Part shown: piece by piece, positions 44,018 through 57,300 of the stretch
Layout of the letters: the number at the start of each line of letters is the position of its first letter
How positions within the stretch are numbered: the stretch's first letter is position 1
Assembly (NCBI RefSeq): GCF_904849725.1
Contig: NW_025422585.1
Span: forward strand, 1 to 64,000
DNA from: Hordeum vulgare subsp. vulgare
Taxonomy: Eukaryota > Streptophyta > Magnoliopsida > Poales > Poaceae
Length of the DNA: 64,000 bases
Direction: 5' to 3'
Program-made: the position numbers and the translations under genes
Notes under the pieces: model-generated
Seen by the model: the letters and a program-made list of their open reading frames with translations, nothing else
Told to the model about the DNA's origin: nothing
Database searches by the model: none

Positions 44018-45439
44018 ATGATGCACCGTGCCACGATCATCGCGCTGATCGGCTGCCTTCTCGCCGGCGGCGGGGTTCGAGCGCAGCAGCAGGAGCAGCA
44101 GAGGTTTGACTACCCGGCGGCGAGGGCGCCCACGACCTGGGCCAACACGGACGCCGGCCTGCCGCACCACGTCGTCTACACCGACGGCTCCGTGGCGCGC
44201 GTCGCCCTGCTGCGCCTCAACCCGGCCGGCTTCGGCCCCTCCTTCGCCTTCGGCTTCTTCTGCACCAGCAGCCACGGCGCGGCCCCGTGCGCCGGCTTCC
44301 TCCTCGGCGTCGCCGTCGTCTACTGCAACAGCGGCGCGCTCATCACCTCCGTCACGACCGGCGTCCCGCAGGTCGTCTGGTCCGCCAACCGCGCCAGCCC
44401 CGTGGGCGAGGGCGCCTCCGCGGAGCTCACGCCTGAGGGTGAGCTGGTGCTCAGATCGGCCAACGGGTCGGCGGTGTGGTCCGCCGGCGCCAAGGGCCGG
44501 TCCGTCGCCGGGGTGACCATCGGCAGCGACGGCAACCTGGTGCTGTTCGACGGGCTCAACGCCACGGTGTGGCAGTCGTTCGACCAGCCCACGGACGCGC
44601 TGCTCGTCGGCCAGTCGCTGAAGCACGGCGCGCGGCTCACCGCCAACGCGTCGGCGGCTGACTGGCGCGACGGCAGGTTCTACCTCACCGTCGAGGACGA
44701 CGCCCTGAGCGCCTACGTCTACGCCACGCCGCCGCAGCGCTATTTCCACCTCGGCTTCGGCGAGACCGCGGTCGGCGCCTACGCGACGTACGCCAACGGG
44801 AGCCTCACGGTCTCCGCCCGGCCCGGAGCGCCGTCAGTGGCCGTCATCCAGCTGCCCACCGTCGTGGCGGGCACCGTGCAGTACATGCGGCTGGAGCACG
44901 ACGGCCACCTCCGGCTCTACGAGTGGCGCTCCGGCTCGGGCTGGGCGCCGGTGTTCGACGTGCTGCGCCTCTTCCCGGACGGCGGCTGCGCGTACCCAAC
45001 AGTCTGCGGCGCGTACGGCGTGTGCACGGACGACACGCAGTGCAGCTGCCCCGACGCGGCCAACTTCCGGGCGGTGGACTTCCGGAGGCCCAACCGCGGC
45101 TGCGTCCCGACGAGTCCACCGCCGACGGCGTGCGGCTCCTCGTCGTCGCCGGGGCGGCGCGCGCAGCACCGGCTGGTGTCGCTGCCGGGCACGGGCTACT
45201 TCAACGACCACGCCACGAGCATGCGGGCCGTGGAGCGGGTGGGCGAGGAGGCGTGCAAGAAGGCGTGCCTGGACGACTGCGCGTGCGCGGCGGCGCAGTT
45301 CTACTACGGCCCCAACGCCGGCGACGGGTTCTGCTACCTGCAGTCGGAGGTGTTCTCGATGCAGACGGTGCGGCCCGAGGTGGTGCACTACAACTCCACC
45401 ATGCACATCAAGGTGCAGGCCGAGTCAGCCAGGATCTGA
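44018..45439 (+). CDS. Secreted kinase-less G-type (bulb-type) lectin, EP1-like; copy 2
   Basis: Its 473-residue product is identical to that of the gene at 23649-25070: signal peptide, bulb-lectin, S-locus-type, EGF-like and PAN domains, no kinase. The promoter and 3' flank are duplicated with it, so it should be expressed the same way unless silenced. No substitution separates the two reading frames, against seven seen in the rest of the unit. That is compatible with chance for 1.4 kb at this low divergence and does not prove selection. Confidence 0.9.
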   Translation: MMHRATIIALIGCLLAGGGVRAQQQEQQRFDYPAARAPTTWANTDAGLPHHVVYTDGSVARVALLRLNPAGFGPSFAFGFFCTSSHGAAPCAGFLLGVAVVYCNSGALITSVTTGVPQVVWSANRASPVGEGASAELTPEGELVLRSANGSAVWSAGAKGRSVAGVTIGSDGNLVLFDGLNATVWQSFDQPTDALLVGQSLKHGARLTANASAADWRDGRFYLTVEDDALSAYVYATPPQRYFHLGFGETAVGAYATYANGSLTVSARPGAPSVAVIQLPTVVAGTVQYMRLEHDGHLRLYEWRSGSGWAPVFDVLRLFPDGGCAYPTVCGAYGVCTDDTQCSCPDAANFRAVDFRRPNRGCVPTSPPPTACGSSSSPGRRAQHRLVSLPGTGYFNDHATSMRAVERVGEEACKKACLDDCACAAAQFYYGPNAGDGFCYLQSEVFSMQTVRPEVVHYNSTMHIKVQAESARI

Positions 45440-45538
45440 TTACTCCCACCCTGAGCACCACGAATTAAGTTCTATGGCATATATGTTGAAATTCCAAAGT
45501 TGACCATGAGAATGAAATAATCTTTTCTCCATTCTCCC

Positions 45539-46000
45539 TAACTGAGAGGCAAAATTTCATGTTTTGACCCTTTTTAAAATTTTGATCCGGATCTGACCGT
45601 TGTTTGTAAATAAATCGGGGTCTGACCCTCTTATAAAAAATTCGTCGAGTCTTTAACGGCAGGGTATAACAGGCTACCGTTGACCTCTCTGACGGTAGGA
45701 AACTTATCCACGTCAACACCACGGACCCGTACAACCACACATGATGGCGGTAGCCTGTACCCTACCGTCAAGGTGATCGTCGGTAGGTGTGAACACCGTG
45801 CCGCATACTAAGGAAAAAAATTGATAGGACCTGCAATTCTACCATTAGAGACTACGGTGATAGGTTGTTATACCCTACCGTTATAGAACCTGATGATAGG
45901 AAAAAAAAATCAGATCCCAAAATTTGTATAAATTAAGGTCAGATTTGAATCAAGTTCCAGAAAAGGATCAAAACACGAAAATTTACCACATTGAGCTCCT
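45539..46000. mobile_element. TIR element downstream of the lectin gene (unit 2)
   Basis: Copy of 25170-25632 with one A fewer in an A run near 45811. Confidence 0.55.
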
Positions 46001-48204
46001 AGTCGGATACTGTCCAAAATGCTAGATTTTACGTACCTGGTTGGGTAGTTAGAGGAACACTGGTATCTTTATTTTACCAGGGTTTAAGTTCCGATGCTCG
46101 CAATATACCTCAACTTATTTCAAAAAATTATAAGGTGTATTGAAATAAGGTGTACGTGTGTGCATTTAAAAAGATGAATATATACGCATGTATATACAAA
46201 CGTTTGCGTTCATAATGTGTTAAAAAGGCTACATGATTTTACAGATCAGTTTTTTATTTAAGACAATTTTATGAAACAGTTGATTTGTCCTTTTTTAGTG
46301 AGCAATGCTAAACCTACATAGCTACCATACCGTAAAGTAACGTAATGGCTTACATGGCTCTTTCTAATTGGAGGAAAATAGAGGAGGGGCCCACCCAATG
46401 CACATCAGGGGGGCGGTGGGATTAATAGTCAGTATAAACCTTTCAAAAATGCTAGACTTACGGATTTGTTTTACAAAAAGTTACGGACCTATACTTTTCC
46501 CTTCATTAATCTTCCCCTTTGATTTTCACCGTGGGACCGGCCTCATCTAATCACCAATTAAAATAACCCAGCTCAGCCTCGTCCATAGAAGTCTTGTAAA
46601 GCATCCGTAGCTGTAGCAAAGCCCTAAACCTTCCCTTCCTAATTAACCGCCCCAGAATTTAACAGGTGGGGTGGGCGCTGTAAATTTCTTTTGATGTAGC
46701 AAAGCTCGCCACACAGCACCATCCCACTTCAATCTTTTATTTCTAAATAGATACAACCCACTAGTACTATTTTCCTAGACATGCAAGTGTGCTACACATG
46801 AGAAATTTATGTATTTAAGTTATAAATTACATTGTTTTTTCATTACTCTATACATGCAAGCATCATAACATCAATTCATGCATATTACTCTTAAGTTACT
46901 TTTCGCATTAGATTTTATATTAACAATATATGTGTTGGTTGCATGTACCATACATATGTAGTTCAAATTCACATTTTTGTTAAAAATGACATTCTTTTAC
47001 TGCATTTTTTTTCTCTTTTTACACTTTTTATATTTTATTTTCATTTCTGAGCTTATATTCGCTTCTTATAAGTTATAGATGTTTTTTAGCAATTTTCATA
47101 GATCTTCTAGCAAGTTTTCCGCAGCAACGTGACGAGGCATCATCTAGTAATCTAAACAACATACCCACTATTACGCCCCGCCCCCCCTCCTCCTGAATTT
47201 CAAATGGGTGTCCCTCCCTCCGGGAAATACACTTTGGTTCCTGATTGTATATACAGCCTATATAATGATTTTTTAATTAGTTAATTAAAAAGACAAAATA
47301 GTTTTGATATATTTTTAGATTAAACTTGACTTTGTTTTGTACTACTATATAATTTTCAAGAAAAAAGTCTATATTGACTTTTGAACAAAAAAAATGAAAT
47401 TTATTTGTTATTATAGGTCACTAGTCATACTGTTTTGACCCAAAAATTGTCTTTTTATGAAAAGAAATGAAAGTGTAATTTTCTTTTTTGAAAATTTTCT
47501 TACAAGTATAATTAAAGATCAAGTTTATTTAAAAATAGTTTGAGATTTTCTTGATTTTATGTTGAATTGCTAATTTTGTTTTACATATAGAATGTATATA
47601 CACCCAGATTTCAAAAGTTCCCCTCCCTCTCCCTCCCCTTAATTCAATAACAATCTGCCAACTCAAACTAACCCTGTAAAACGCATGTAGAAGTCTGTTG
47701 AGATAGCACTATTGATGTTGTTGTGAGCGCTGCCAACCCTACTCCGTGTCGCCAACACCGGCTTTATGGAACATCTAGAAGGAAAGAAATCACAACATCT
47801 TTGTTAAAATGTGTATGGCTCACTGAGTGCAAGTTTTGGTAGACAGGTACACTCGAGAACTTTATTTTAAATGATTCAGAAATGTTTTTTCTATGTTTAA
47901 AAAAATAATATTTTTCTGAAAACTTATAGATATTCCCAACATGTCCGTAAAATTTCGATCAAAAGAATTATGAGTTGCAGATTGTATACAAAAAATATCT
48001 CGGCCCAACAACAACAAAAAATGACCATTTTCATGTCTGTATTTTCTTTTATATACACCATGTATGAAATTATTACTGAACATGTAATGTATGTATTAGT
48101 GTACCTACAAAATTGTTTTGGTGATAGAAATATGTTCTTTTTAAGTCCACCATGGAGCTGGTCCTCCATTTGCTCTTTTGGTGGCTGCACTGGCTTTTGA
48201 CGAA

Positions 48205-48568
48205 AAAGGGTTTCCCCCCACTTTGTATTTCAAAGCAACCGACACCGATACAAATGACGATATATGTTGGGGCGTAAACAACATAGTCACGCCAAAAAAA
48301 AACTAAAAAGAAAATACAAAAAGGAACAAATGCCGACAGTGGCGGGTCAACAAAAAAAGCGGAGAAGCCTCGCGACCGTTGCGCCCACTAAAGATCTCCC
48401 ACCAAGCTGCCAGGCTCCGAATCGCCAGTACCAATCAATACCTCCAAGAAGGGACGTGACGATGACGACGCTGTCGCCAAGGGTTTCCCCCGGTACTCGG
48501 CGGGGAGAAGGAAATGGTAGCCCCGACGCCCTCCAGGAAGGTCTGGCAGCACCCTTAGACAACACCGT
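48205..48568 (-). mobile_element. LINE-like retroposon B, 3' part (unit 2)
   Basis: Copy of 27837-28200. Confidence 0.7.
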
Positions 48569-51500
48569 TGTGACAGCCCGATGCCGACGTTCCAGAAGAT
48601 TCCCCTTCTATTCCGTTTTCGTCGTGTGTCTATTTTCTTTTGTCGCATCATCATCGCATCATGCGCATCATAAGCATTGCATCAGCATCCCGTTGCCGCC
48701 CGTTTTCAAAACTTGCATCCGTTAGTAGTTGCCGGTTCTCGTCGTTGTCCGTTCTGAGTCCGACCGCACACGCACGCGCCCGCGGCATCGTTCGAAACCC
48801 TGTTTTTTAAGTATGCTTAAAACTTTCTCTGACCGGATTGAGATTTGACGTGCGGTCTTATTTTAATATAGCTAGGCCGCCTATCGAATTTCGTCGCGAT
48901 CGGAGACCGTCTGGTACCCGAACGGTCGACCGTAGCGGCACCGTATTCGGTCTACCGTCGGACGTCTGTCGGTGTTTTAAAAATCGTTGTCGCGCCGCCC
49001 GTTCTCCCTCTCCTCTTCGGATATCCCCTCTACACGGCCGCGTACCCATACCCACGTTCGGAATCGTCCGAATCCGACACCGCGGTTGGATCCGGAACGC
49101 GATTCCGGTTAACCGAGCCCCCCCCCCCCCCGTTTGTCTATTTATAGACCCCCATGCATTATTCAGACAACCCCTCTCTCTCTTCCTCGGGATCCGCGCC
49201 CCTCAAACCCTAGCCGCACTCTCTCTCCTCCCACCCACCAGCCGCCGCGGGCCCGCCGAGCCCAGATCGGGCCCGGGCAGGCCCATCCGCGCCGCCGCCG
49301 CGCCCGAGCGTTCTCTGGCCGAGCTCCTCCTGCTGCTCCTCGTCGCGCCTCCTCATCGGAGCGCCACCGGAGGGCCTCGCCGGAGTTGGCGTCCCTGGCC
49401 TAGGCGCCCCGTCGCCGTCCCTGGCCAGGTCGGAGCCCCACCGGAGTTACGCCGGCCGGTGCGCCCCCTCGCCGCTGCCGCCATGCGCCGCCGCCTCTCC
49501 CGCATCGCCGCCTGCTCCTTGCGTTGTCCCGCCGCCGCCTCGGACACACCGATCCGGCCGGTCCCTTTGAGCCCCCTGTGCTCCCGTCGCCATGCACCGC
49601 GGGTCGCCGCCGCGGGAGAAGGAGCCGCCGCCGCGTGCGATCCAGATCGGGGTCACGATCCCGCTGGCGCGCCGTTGACCGCGCCGTCAGCCTCGCTAGC
49701 GCCTGGGCTGGCCTCCTGTCGCCCGCCAGCACCGCTGGCCCGTCGTCCCCGTCAGCCTCGCGGCCCACCTCGCCCCCGGGTCGCCAGTCGCGGCCCAACT
49801 CCAGTGCGTCGCCGCTCCCTGGCCCAGGAGCCTCCCCAGCCGACCAGGCCGGTCTGATCCGGCCCAAGGTAAGCCTCCCTTGCCCCTGTTCCCTATTCCT
49901 CGCCCAGGCATCCGATTGCTATTTTGCGCCCCTGTCGGCCCATGTAGTATTTTAAGTTTTTATTTCGTTTTAGATAAATTCCAGTAAATAGATATATTTA
50001 AATGCCTGTAACTTTTATTCCGTAAGTCGAAACGAGGAGTATTTTATATGGTTTTGGGGTAGTTTTGCGAGTAGAACATGATTCCACAACTTGCACATTT
50101 GTTTGACGTTGTTTAGCGTGCTGTTTGCCTAGATAAGTGTGCTGTCCTAATAGGTTTCGACCCGTATTTATTTTTCGTGCAAGACCGGGTTGCCCGTATG
50201 CCATAGATAAAATGTCTATGTTTTAGGGACCATTTTATCTTGTATTTTAGGCCAGTCATTTGTATTTTTGCGTGTATGGATTGCCGGTAGTTTATTTTCC
50301 CGTATATAGGTGATTATCTCGCATTAATGTGTGACATTATTTTGTGTTGCAAACCCCACATATTTTATATGTTTTCGGGATAGAAAAATCCATGTGATTT
50401 TTCTGTGCAATTAGTTTTAGCTTTTGAGCAAGTTAGTTCGCGAGATATTTTGCTATGTTGCCCTTTTGTTTAATTCGTAGGATTTATTCCGTGCCTCGTT
50501 TGAATTAGTTGTCAACTAGGGAGTTGATCTTGGATGTTTTGTTTAGCCCCTGGTGTTTTTGGTTGCAATAGAAATGCATGTTTAGGTGTGTTTTGCTTGC
50601 TCTCAATTTGCTAGAAATAGTGCTGTTTTGGACGTGCTGAAATATTTCTAAGTCTGGAATCTGTTATTATTTTGTTGCTGTCTTGTCTTGCTTGCATCTT
50701 GTGATCTGTAGCTCTTTTGAGGTTGATCCAATGGAGTTAGTTGTACCCCTTGTGTTTCTCTAGCATGCTGTAAATTCTCACGCCATTTGAAGTCCTGTAG
50801 CTATAGGTTTTGCTGCTGTCAATATAGCTTCAGATCGAAAACTGCACTTTCATGAGGTGTAATTTTCACTAAGTCTGAAATAGTGTGTGAGATACCATTT
50901 TGTGTCTTCTTTTCCTAGTGCTCCTTGCTGCCATGCTAGTTGTTGTTGGGTGTTTGTAGTAGTGCATCTTGCCCTCTTCCGTGCCATGCCTTGCTTGAGC
51001 TTATCGGAGTTGTGTAGCCGTAGTTGTGGGGTGTAGAAAGTGCTATGTGGCTGATTTTGGCAGATTGTAGTCATTTCTTGTTTTGCTCGTAGTTTTTGAA
51101 CCGTAGCTCCGATTTGAACGTGTCCTACATGAAACTTGCTTAGAATCTCATTTAGTTTCATTTTCCCTTGCTGGTTGGATGTTTTGAAGTGCTCGTGACC
51201 GCCGTTGCATGCATATTGCATTCATGCCATCATATCTTGTGGTGCTTGTAACTTTTGATCCGTAGCTCCGTTGGAGATGATCTCTATGTGTAGATTGCTT
51301 GTCTTGACGCGTAGAATCACGTGAACCTATTTGTTTTGCTGTTTAACAACTAATTAAATGTGTTAGCTCAGATCTGGACAGAATTGTAAATTAACATGTG
51401 AGGTCGTCTCGGAGGTGCTATATGTCATTTCCGACCTCACTTAAAATGTCTAGATAGGTAGTTTAATTTCCGCTCCACCTCTTGCATGTTTGACAACATT

Positions 51501-53506
51501 AATATTGCCGTGTAAATAACCGGGAGTGAACTAAATAATTCATATGCGGAGTTTCGTCGATATGCAACTCGTTGCATATTGAACTTCACTTAATGTGTAG
51601 TTTTGATTGTGTGAAATTGTCATGCCGTGACTTGCATGTATTCAGCTGCTCATGCATCATTTGTGTTGTGCATCGTGTGGTGAATCTCGTGTGTTGATTC
51701 GTGTTTCCGGTTTGCTTCGTCTCGATAGAGTTCAACAAGCGTGTCGGATGTGAGGACCCGCTCGACTACGTCGGTTCGTCTGCTTCACGGAGGCATTCTT
51801 CTTCCACGCGGGATCTCACGCAAGATGATCATTTCCCTAGATAACATTACTATCATTGCCATGCTAGTTTTATCGCTTCTATCGATTAAGTCTCGTTGCC
51901 TACCATATGTTAAATATCAGCCTCTCAACAATGCCATGATTACCCTCAACCTGTTCGACCTAGCAAACCACTGATTGGCTATGTTACCGCTTGCTTAACC
52001 CTATGTTAGCGTTGCTAGTTGCAGGTGCAGTTGCTTCCATATGATTACATGGGTTCCTTGCTATATCACCCTATTAAATGTTATTTAATTTAATGCACCT
52101 ATATACTTTGTAAAAGGTGGAAGGCTTGGCCTTTCTAGCATGGTGTTTTGTTCCACCTTTGCCCCCTTAGTTTTCGGCTACTGGTGTTATGTTCCATAAA
52201 TGAGCGCTCCTAACACGATCGGGGTTGTTATGGGGACCCCTTTGATAATTCGTTTTAGATTAAAGCTGGTCTGGCAAGGCCCAACATTGGTTCTACATTT
52301 GCCCAACATAATAATTTGTTAAAAATTTGAGATGCATAGGGCGTCAAGAACCCGAGGAGTAATTTTACATAAACAGGGGGGGCCAGTGCTGATGGTGTTG
52401 GTCCCAAACGGTCTGCCTGCGGGGCCACCACGGGGAAACTCGAGGTTTGGCACCCATAGCTAGTTCCATCCGTCCTGTCCTGAGAACGAGAAACGCGGCT
52501 CCTATCGGAATCGTCGACACGTCGGGCGGCCTTGCTGGATTAGTTTTACCTTTGACGAGATATCTTGTGCATCGGGATTCCGGTGATGCTTTGGGTAATC
52601 TCAGAGTTAAGGTTTTCCACTAAGGAATCTGACGAGATCGCGAGCTTCGTGATTGAGGATTTCTATGCGGCTTGTGGTAATTTGTGATGGACTAGTTGGA
52701 GCACCCCTGCAGGGTTAAATCTTTCGGAAAGCCGTGCCCGCGGTTATGTGGCAACGTGAAAGCTTTGTTTAACACTGGTTCTAGATAACTTGAAGTTAAC
52801 TTAATTAAAACTTGCCAACTGTGTGCGTAACCGTGACTGTCTCTTTCGTGAGTTCCTTCTCCGATCGAGGACACGGTGGGGTTATGTCTGACGTAGATAG
52901 GTGTTCAGGATCATTCTTTTGATCATCAGTAGTTCACGTCCGTTATGCATAGATCTTCCCCCTCTTATTTCTTGTACTCGTAAGTTAGCCACCAAATATA
53001 TGCTTAGCCGCTGATGCAACCTCACCACTTAACCATACCTCATCCATTAAGCTTTGCTAGTCTTGATACCTTTGGAAATGAGATTGCTGAGTCCCCTGTG
53101 GCTCACAGATTACTACAACACCAGTTTCAGGTACATGTAAAGGTTACTTGACGCGAGCGCGTTGATTGTTCATTTGGAGTTGCTTCTTCTTCTTCTTCTT
53201 CTTCATCAATCTAGGATGGGTTCCAGGCCGGCAGCCTGGGATAGCAAGGATGGACGTCGTTCTTATTTTTCTCGTTTGTTTTCGTCCGTAGTCGGACCCT
53301 GCTCTTACTCTTGTTGATTATGTAATGTACTGATGTGACTCTGATGTAGCTTGTGGCGAGTGTAAGCCAACTCTGTATATATATCTCATCTTTTCAGTAC
53401 ATGTACTTGTAACGATATCCATTCTTGCGACACGACGAGATGCGCTTCTATCCCTGACGAGGCCTTCGAGCCAAATTGAGGATAGGGTCGCATCTTGGGC
53501 GTGACA
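48569..53506. mobile_element. 4.94-kb solo LTR in retroposon B (unit 2)
   Basis: Copy of 28201-33140 at the same site with the same ACCGT duplication (48564-48568, 53507-53511), so insertion came before the tandem amplification. Differences: G at 48665, C at 52417, A at 52456, T at 52572, one extra G near 52376, and one TTC unit fewer. Confidence 0.75.
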
Positions 53507-54297
53507 ACCGTGCAGGTGTCGGCCGGGCCGATAGGGATTTCTCCTGATCCCAACCTTCACCTCGGACGCGCCAGAGCCCGCTACCATACCGACCACCATC
53601 CCCCGCCAACACGGTCTAGAAGCTTCCCACACCGTCTTCCCGGAGAAAATACGCGAGGTCTGAAGAAAGGAGACGTACACATGCCGGAAACCAGGAGTAG
53701 CAGTACAGTAGACACGCGCGAGGGACCGACCTCCACCACTGAGGTAGTAGCCGACCCGACGCAGCAACTGAGTCATACCAGTAACACGGGCCCACGGGAC
53801 TGACCAGGCCCCCGCCCGTGAAGCCATTGTTGTTGTGATGCAACAGGCGCGTCAAGGCTTCGCCGATCCACGTCCGAGCAGGAGCACATATCCATCCGAC
53901 CGCAACTAGCACCGCTAGAGGACCGACTCGGTCCATCTAAAACCCAAATGGGGCCCAAGGGCCCAGATCTGGGCCGTGGGCGACGCACCGGACCAGCACA
54001 CCAGCGGCCACCACCACACCGCCAAGGGGCAGCTCCACCGCGGACAGGCCACCCGTAGATCACCAGACCGTCTATCGGTCGAGGCACACCGCCATCCTAA
54101 CGTTCCCTCAAGTGGGAGGCCATGATGAGCGGGGAAGGGAGGTCCCACTGCCGCCGACACCGCCCCGGGCCTTGCCCGACGGCAGGGAGGGGCTGGGAGG
54201 AAGGGAGCTGGCGGCTAGGCGAGCGGCACTGCCCCGGCCGCCGCTCGGGGTGACGCGAGGGGCACAGGAAGGTGGGGAGGAGAGGGAGGGGAGGGGA
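53507..54297 (-). mobile_element. LINE-like retroposon B, 5' part, ending at the unit junction (unit 2)
   Basis: Copy of 33141-33931; the junction with unit 3 has the same sequence as the junction between units 1 and 2. Confidence 0.65.
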
Positions 54298-54377
54298 GGG
54301 CGTAACCGACATTTCTGCTAAGTGGGGCCCACCTGCTAGCCCCGTGTATATGCAGTAGCAGCGTAGGTATCAAAACC

Positions 54378-57300
54378 TGTAGACCTCGGGTAGGGGGGCA
54401 AGTTGTGTGATCGGGTCGGTGGTTAACAAGAGACAAGGGACACAACATTTTTACCCTCGTTCGGGCCCTTTTTTAGGAGGTAAAATCCTACGTCATGCTC
54501 TTGCTTATGTTACGGTTGTATCGAAGTACACAGTTGATATACCTTGAGATCATAATTGTAGTCTAAACCCTTGGGGTATGATAATGAATATTTTTTGTTT
54601 GTACGGACTAACCCCTTGGGATTACATAGGCATCGAGGGTATCAATGATTACACATGGTCGGTTGCCATCTAGGGATTATATGCCGAATCTAACAACCTG
54701 CTTGGAGCGCACGTGAGATCATTGGTTAAGTCTGATATGCTTACGCCATAGGTTAGAAGCCTCCGGAGTCCTTCCTTCTTAACGGGTTGTCATCCCGACC
54801 CATGGAATAGGACGGCTTGGCAAGGACCCCCTAGTCGAGGACACCTTCAGTAGCCCTCGAACTTGTCTTCGAAGCCAAGGATGGTAATCTTTTTTGGATA
54901 CTATCTTCAGCCTGATAGTCTTCGGCTTAGTAGGCAAGTTCAACAGCCCCGCCCAAGCATATGCACAAAATTCGTACATCCGGAACTTGCCTGTGCTATT
55001 CTTTTAACAAGGGATAAAGCCAGTTTGGCCACTCATTATTAGAATGCATCTTGGCTTATTCGAAATGTGCAACATTTCTAGTCTTGAAGACTAGATTCAT
55101 AGGCTTGTTCGACAGTCAATAACTAACAACTTTTTCCAAATCGTCACCATTCGTGACATCACGCGCATCCATCATGGCTTACTTGAATCGTGGTTTGAGG
55201 CAACCCTCTAATTGGCATGTTGTATCAAAACAGAGATTGTGCCCTGCATTTTAGGGGATATCATCAATCAATTCTTTCACCTCAAACGTCCATAACGGCA
55301 CGGTTAACCGAAACATGACGACTTTTATGGCGGAGCGGATGGGATGCATTGCCTTTTTACCGGCTTATAAAGAGCAGGGGTTGTGAATCTTTTACCTCAC
55401 GACTCCCTTTTGTTCTAACACCCAAACCTTCCAGCTCTCGCACCCTCAATCCCCATTTGCAAGCTCGAGGCTTTTTTCCAGTCTTCCACATCATATGCCA
55501 TGGCCAAAGCGGAACTACAGAGGAAATGGGTGGCTTCCAAAGTCACCGACGCCACCATCGAAGAGCTCCCATCGGTGGGCTACATACGTGTTAATGCCAC
55601 CTGCAGGGTCCCAGAGCACGGCTAACGCGTCCCTACTCCCAAGCCAGGGGAGTGGGTCATCTTCATCCCCCACCTCATTTGGGGTCTAGGGTTCCCCTGC
55701 ACCCCTTCGTGCGAGGAATCCTTTTCTTCTACTCGCTAGATTTCTACAATCTGGCCCCAAACTGCATCATGCACCTCACCACTTACGTAATAGCGTGTGA
55801 GGCATTCTTGCGGGTGGAGAGGCACTTTAGCCTATGGCAGCAAACCTTCTGCGTCAAGCTGAAGAGAGGTGGCGATGAATTCGCCGAATGTGGGGGGCCC
55901 ATGATCAGCAAGCTCCAGAAACCAGAGTGGCTGAAGGGTATCTTTATTGAAACTGTGAAGATCTGGCAGAGCAAGTGGTTCTACGGCACTGAACGCTCAT
56001 CGCAGACCACGCCGTGCCTCCCCCTTTACAGGTCTACCTCCAAGGAATTTAGCGTGTCCTGGCAGAGGTAAGGCCTATACTGGGCCAATCCAGAGGATAT
56101 CGCCACCCTACAGGAGAGTATCTGGATCCTCGAATAAGAAGATTGAGCTGGTGAACGTGGTGGACGTGATGCTGCATCGCTTCATCCTACCACTTCAGCT
56201 TCGGGCCAGCCTGATGTGGATGTTCGAGCCCGAAGACACCACAACACTGTGGAACTTCTTCCACAATGATATTGATGGTGTGTGGATGACCCTTTTTAAA
56301 AAACCCCAAGAACAAATTTCCCGAGACGGGCCACACATCGGCTATAAGGCCTCGTGCGTCCCTTCCGCGGTAACAACAATGCCGATGATCTTTAATAATA
56401 CTGGATTTCATATTTACCTAAACCTTCCTTTTTTATTTAGAAATGAGGATCCAAGGTGGCGCTTATCAAATGCTCGTCACTGCTGCCCAAAGACATCAAG
56501 ACCCCCGAGCTTCACGCCCTATTGTCAATGGTGCCTCCAAAAGCCCCGGCTAAGTCCAAGAAAGAGTCAAAGAAGAAGAGGAAAGGTCTTCGGATCCGTG
56601 ATACATTAGACGCTAAGTCCGAGGATGTCAGAGTCATCTCCTCTGACAAGGAGGAAGGAAATGAAGAGGAGGATAAGGGGACGGAAGGTACGTCATCCCC
56701 TACAAGGAAGAGGATGGTGTCTTAAGAGCTTGCGTGGGCCTACACCGGCTGCAACCGGAGGTGCCTTATAATGGCCTCGAAGCCGCTCCTCATCAGGCTC
56801 CTGCCAAGGCCGACGTCATCCTTTAAGATTCGGAGGACGACCTCGCCATGCCCCACAAGAGCAAACCACCGCCCGAGGCGGTATTTTATTTCATTTACCA
56901 TGCACTGGTCCCTCTCTTTCATAAGTCTAATTGGTCTTTTGTCTTTTTCAGCTCGCAATTCTCTCGTCTATGTGACAAGGAGTTATCAAGCAGGCTTCCT
57001 CTAGCCAGCGCATCCAGGAGCGTCATCCTTCCCCTCCCGCCCAAGACGGGTTGGGGTGGTGACTTCTCAAGCTCCACTCGTGCTCCCCACGGGGGACAGT
57101 GCCAGCATCCCTATGGCCAAGGTAGAGACCTCGGTGTCCGAGGACCTATTGGGTAGAAACCCTTCCTCCATGGAAAGGGAGAAGTCGGGCGAAGCAGCAT
57201 CCTCGGACCCAGTGGATCCACATCCACCTCCGCAGCCCTCCTTAGCTTCTACTCCTTTAATGGAGAGAGCCGAGGTGACCCTTCCTTCCCCTCCTGTTGT

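Larger units (their letters stand above)
33932..54297 (+). repeat. Tandem 20.37-kb unit, copy 2
   Basis: A 20366-bp copy of the unit. Differences from copy 1 that I could see: seven substitutions (36514, 37553, 39046, 48665, 52417, 52456, 52572), a poly-C run of 9 instead of 12 at 38867-38875, single-base changes in an A run near 45811 and a G run near 52376, one base in a T/A run near 40809, and one TTC unit fewer at 53184-53204. Confidence 0.97.

Noticed and set aside
13560..54297. The 20-kb repeats as the two LTRs of one giant retrotransposon
   Set aside because: The units lie head to tail without internal region, lack TG/CA ends and include a host gene plus older nested elements.
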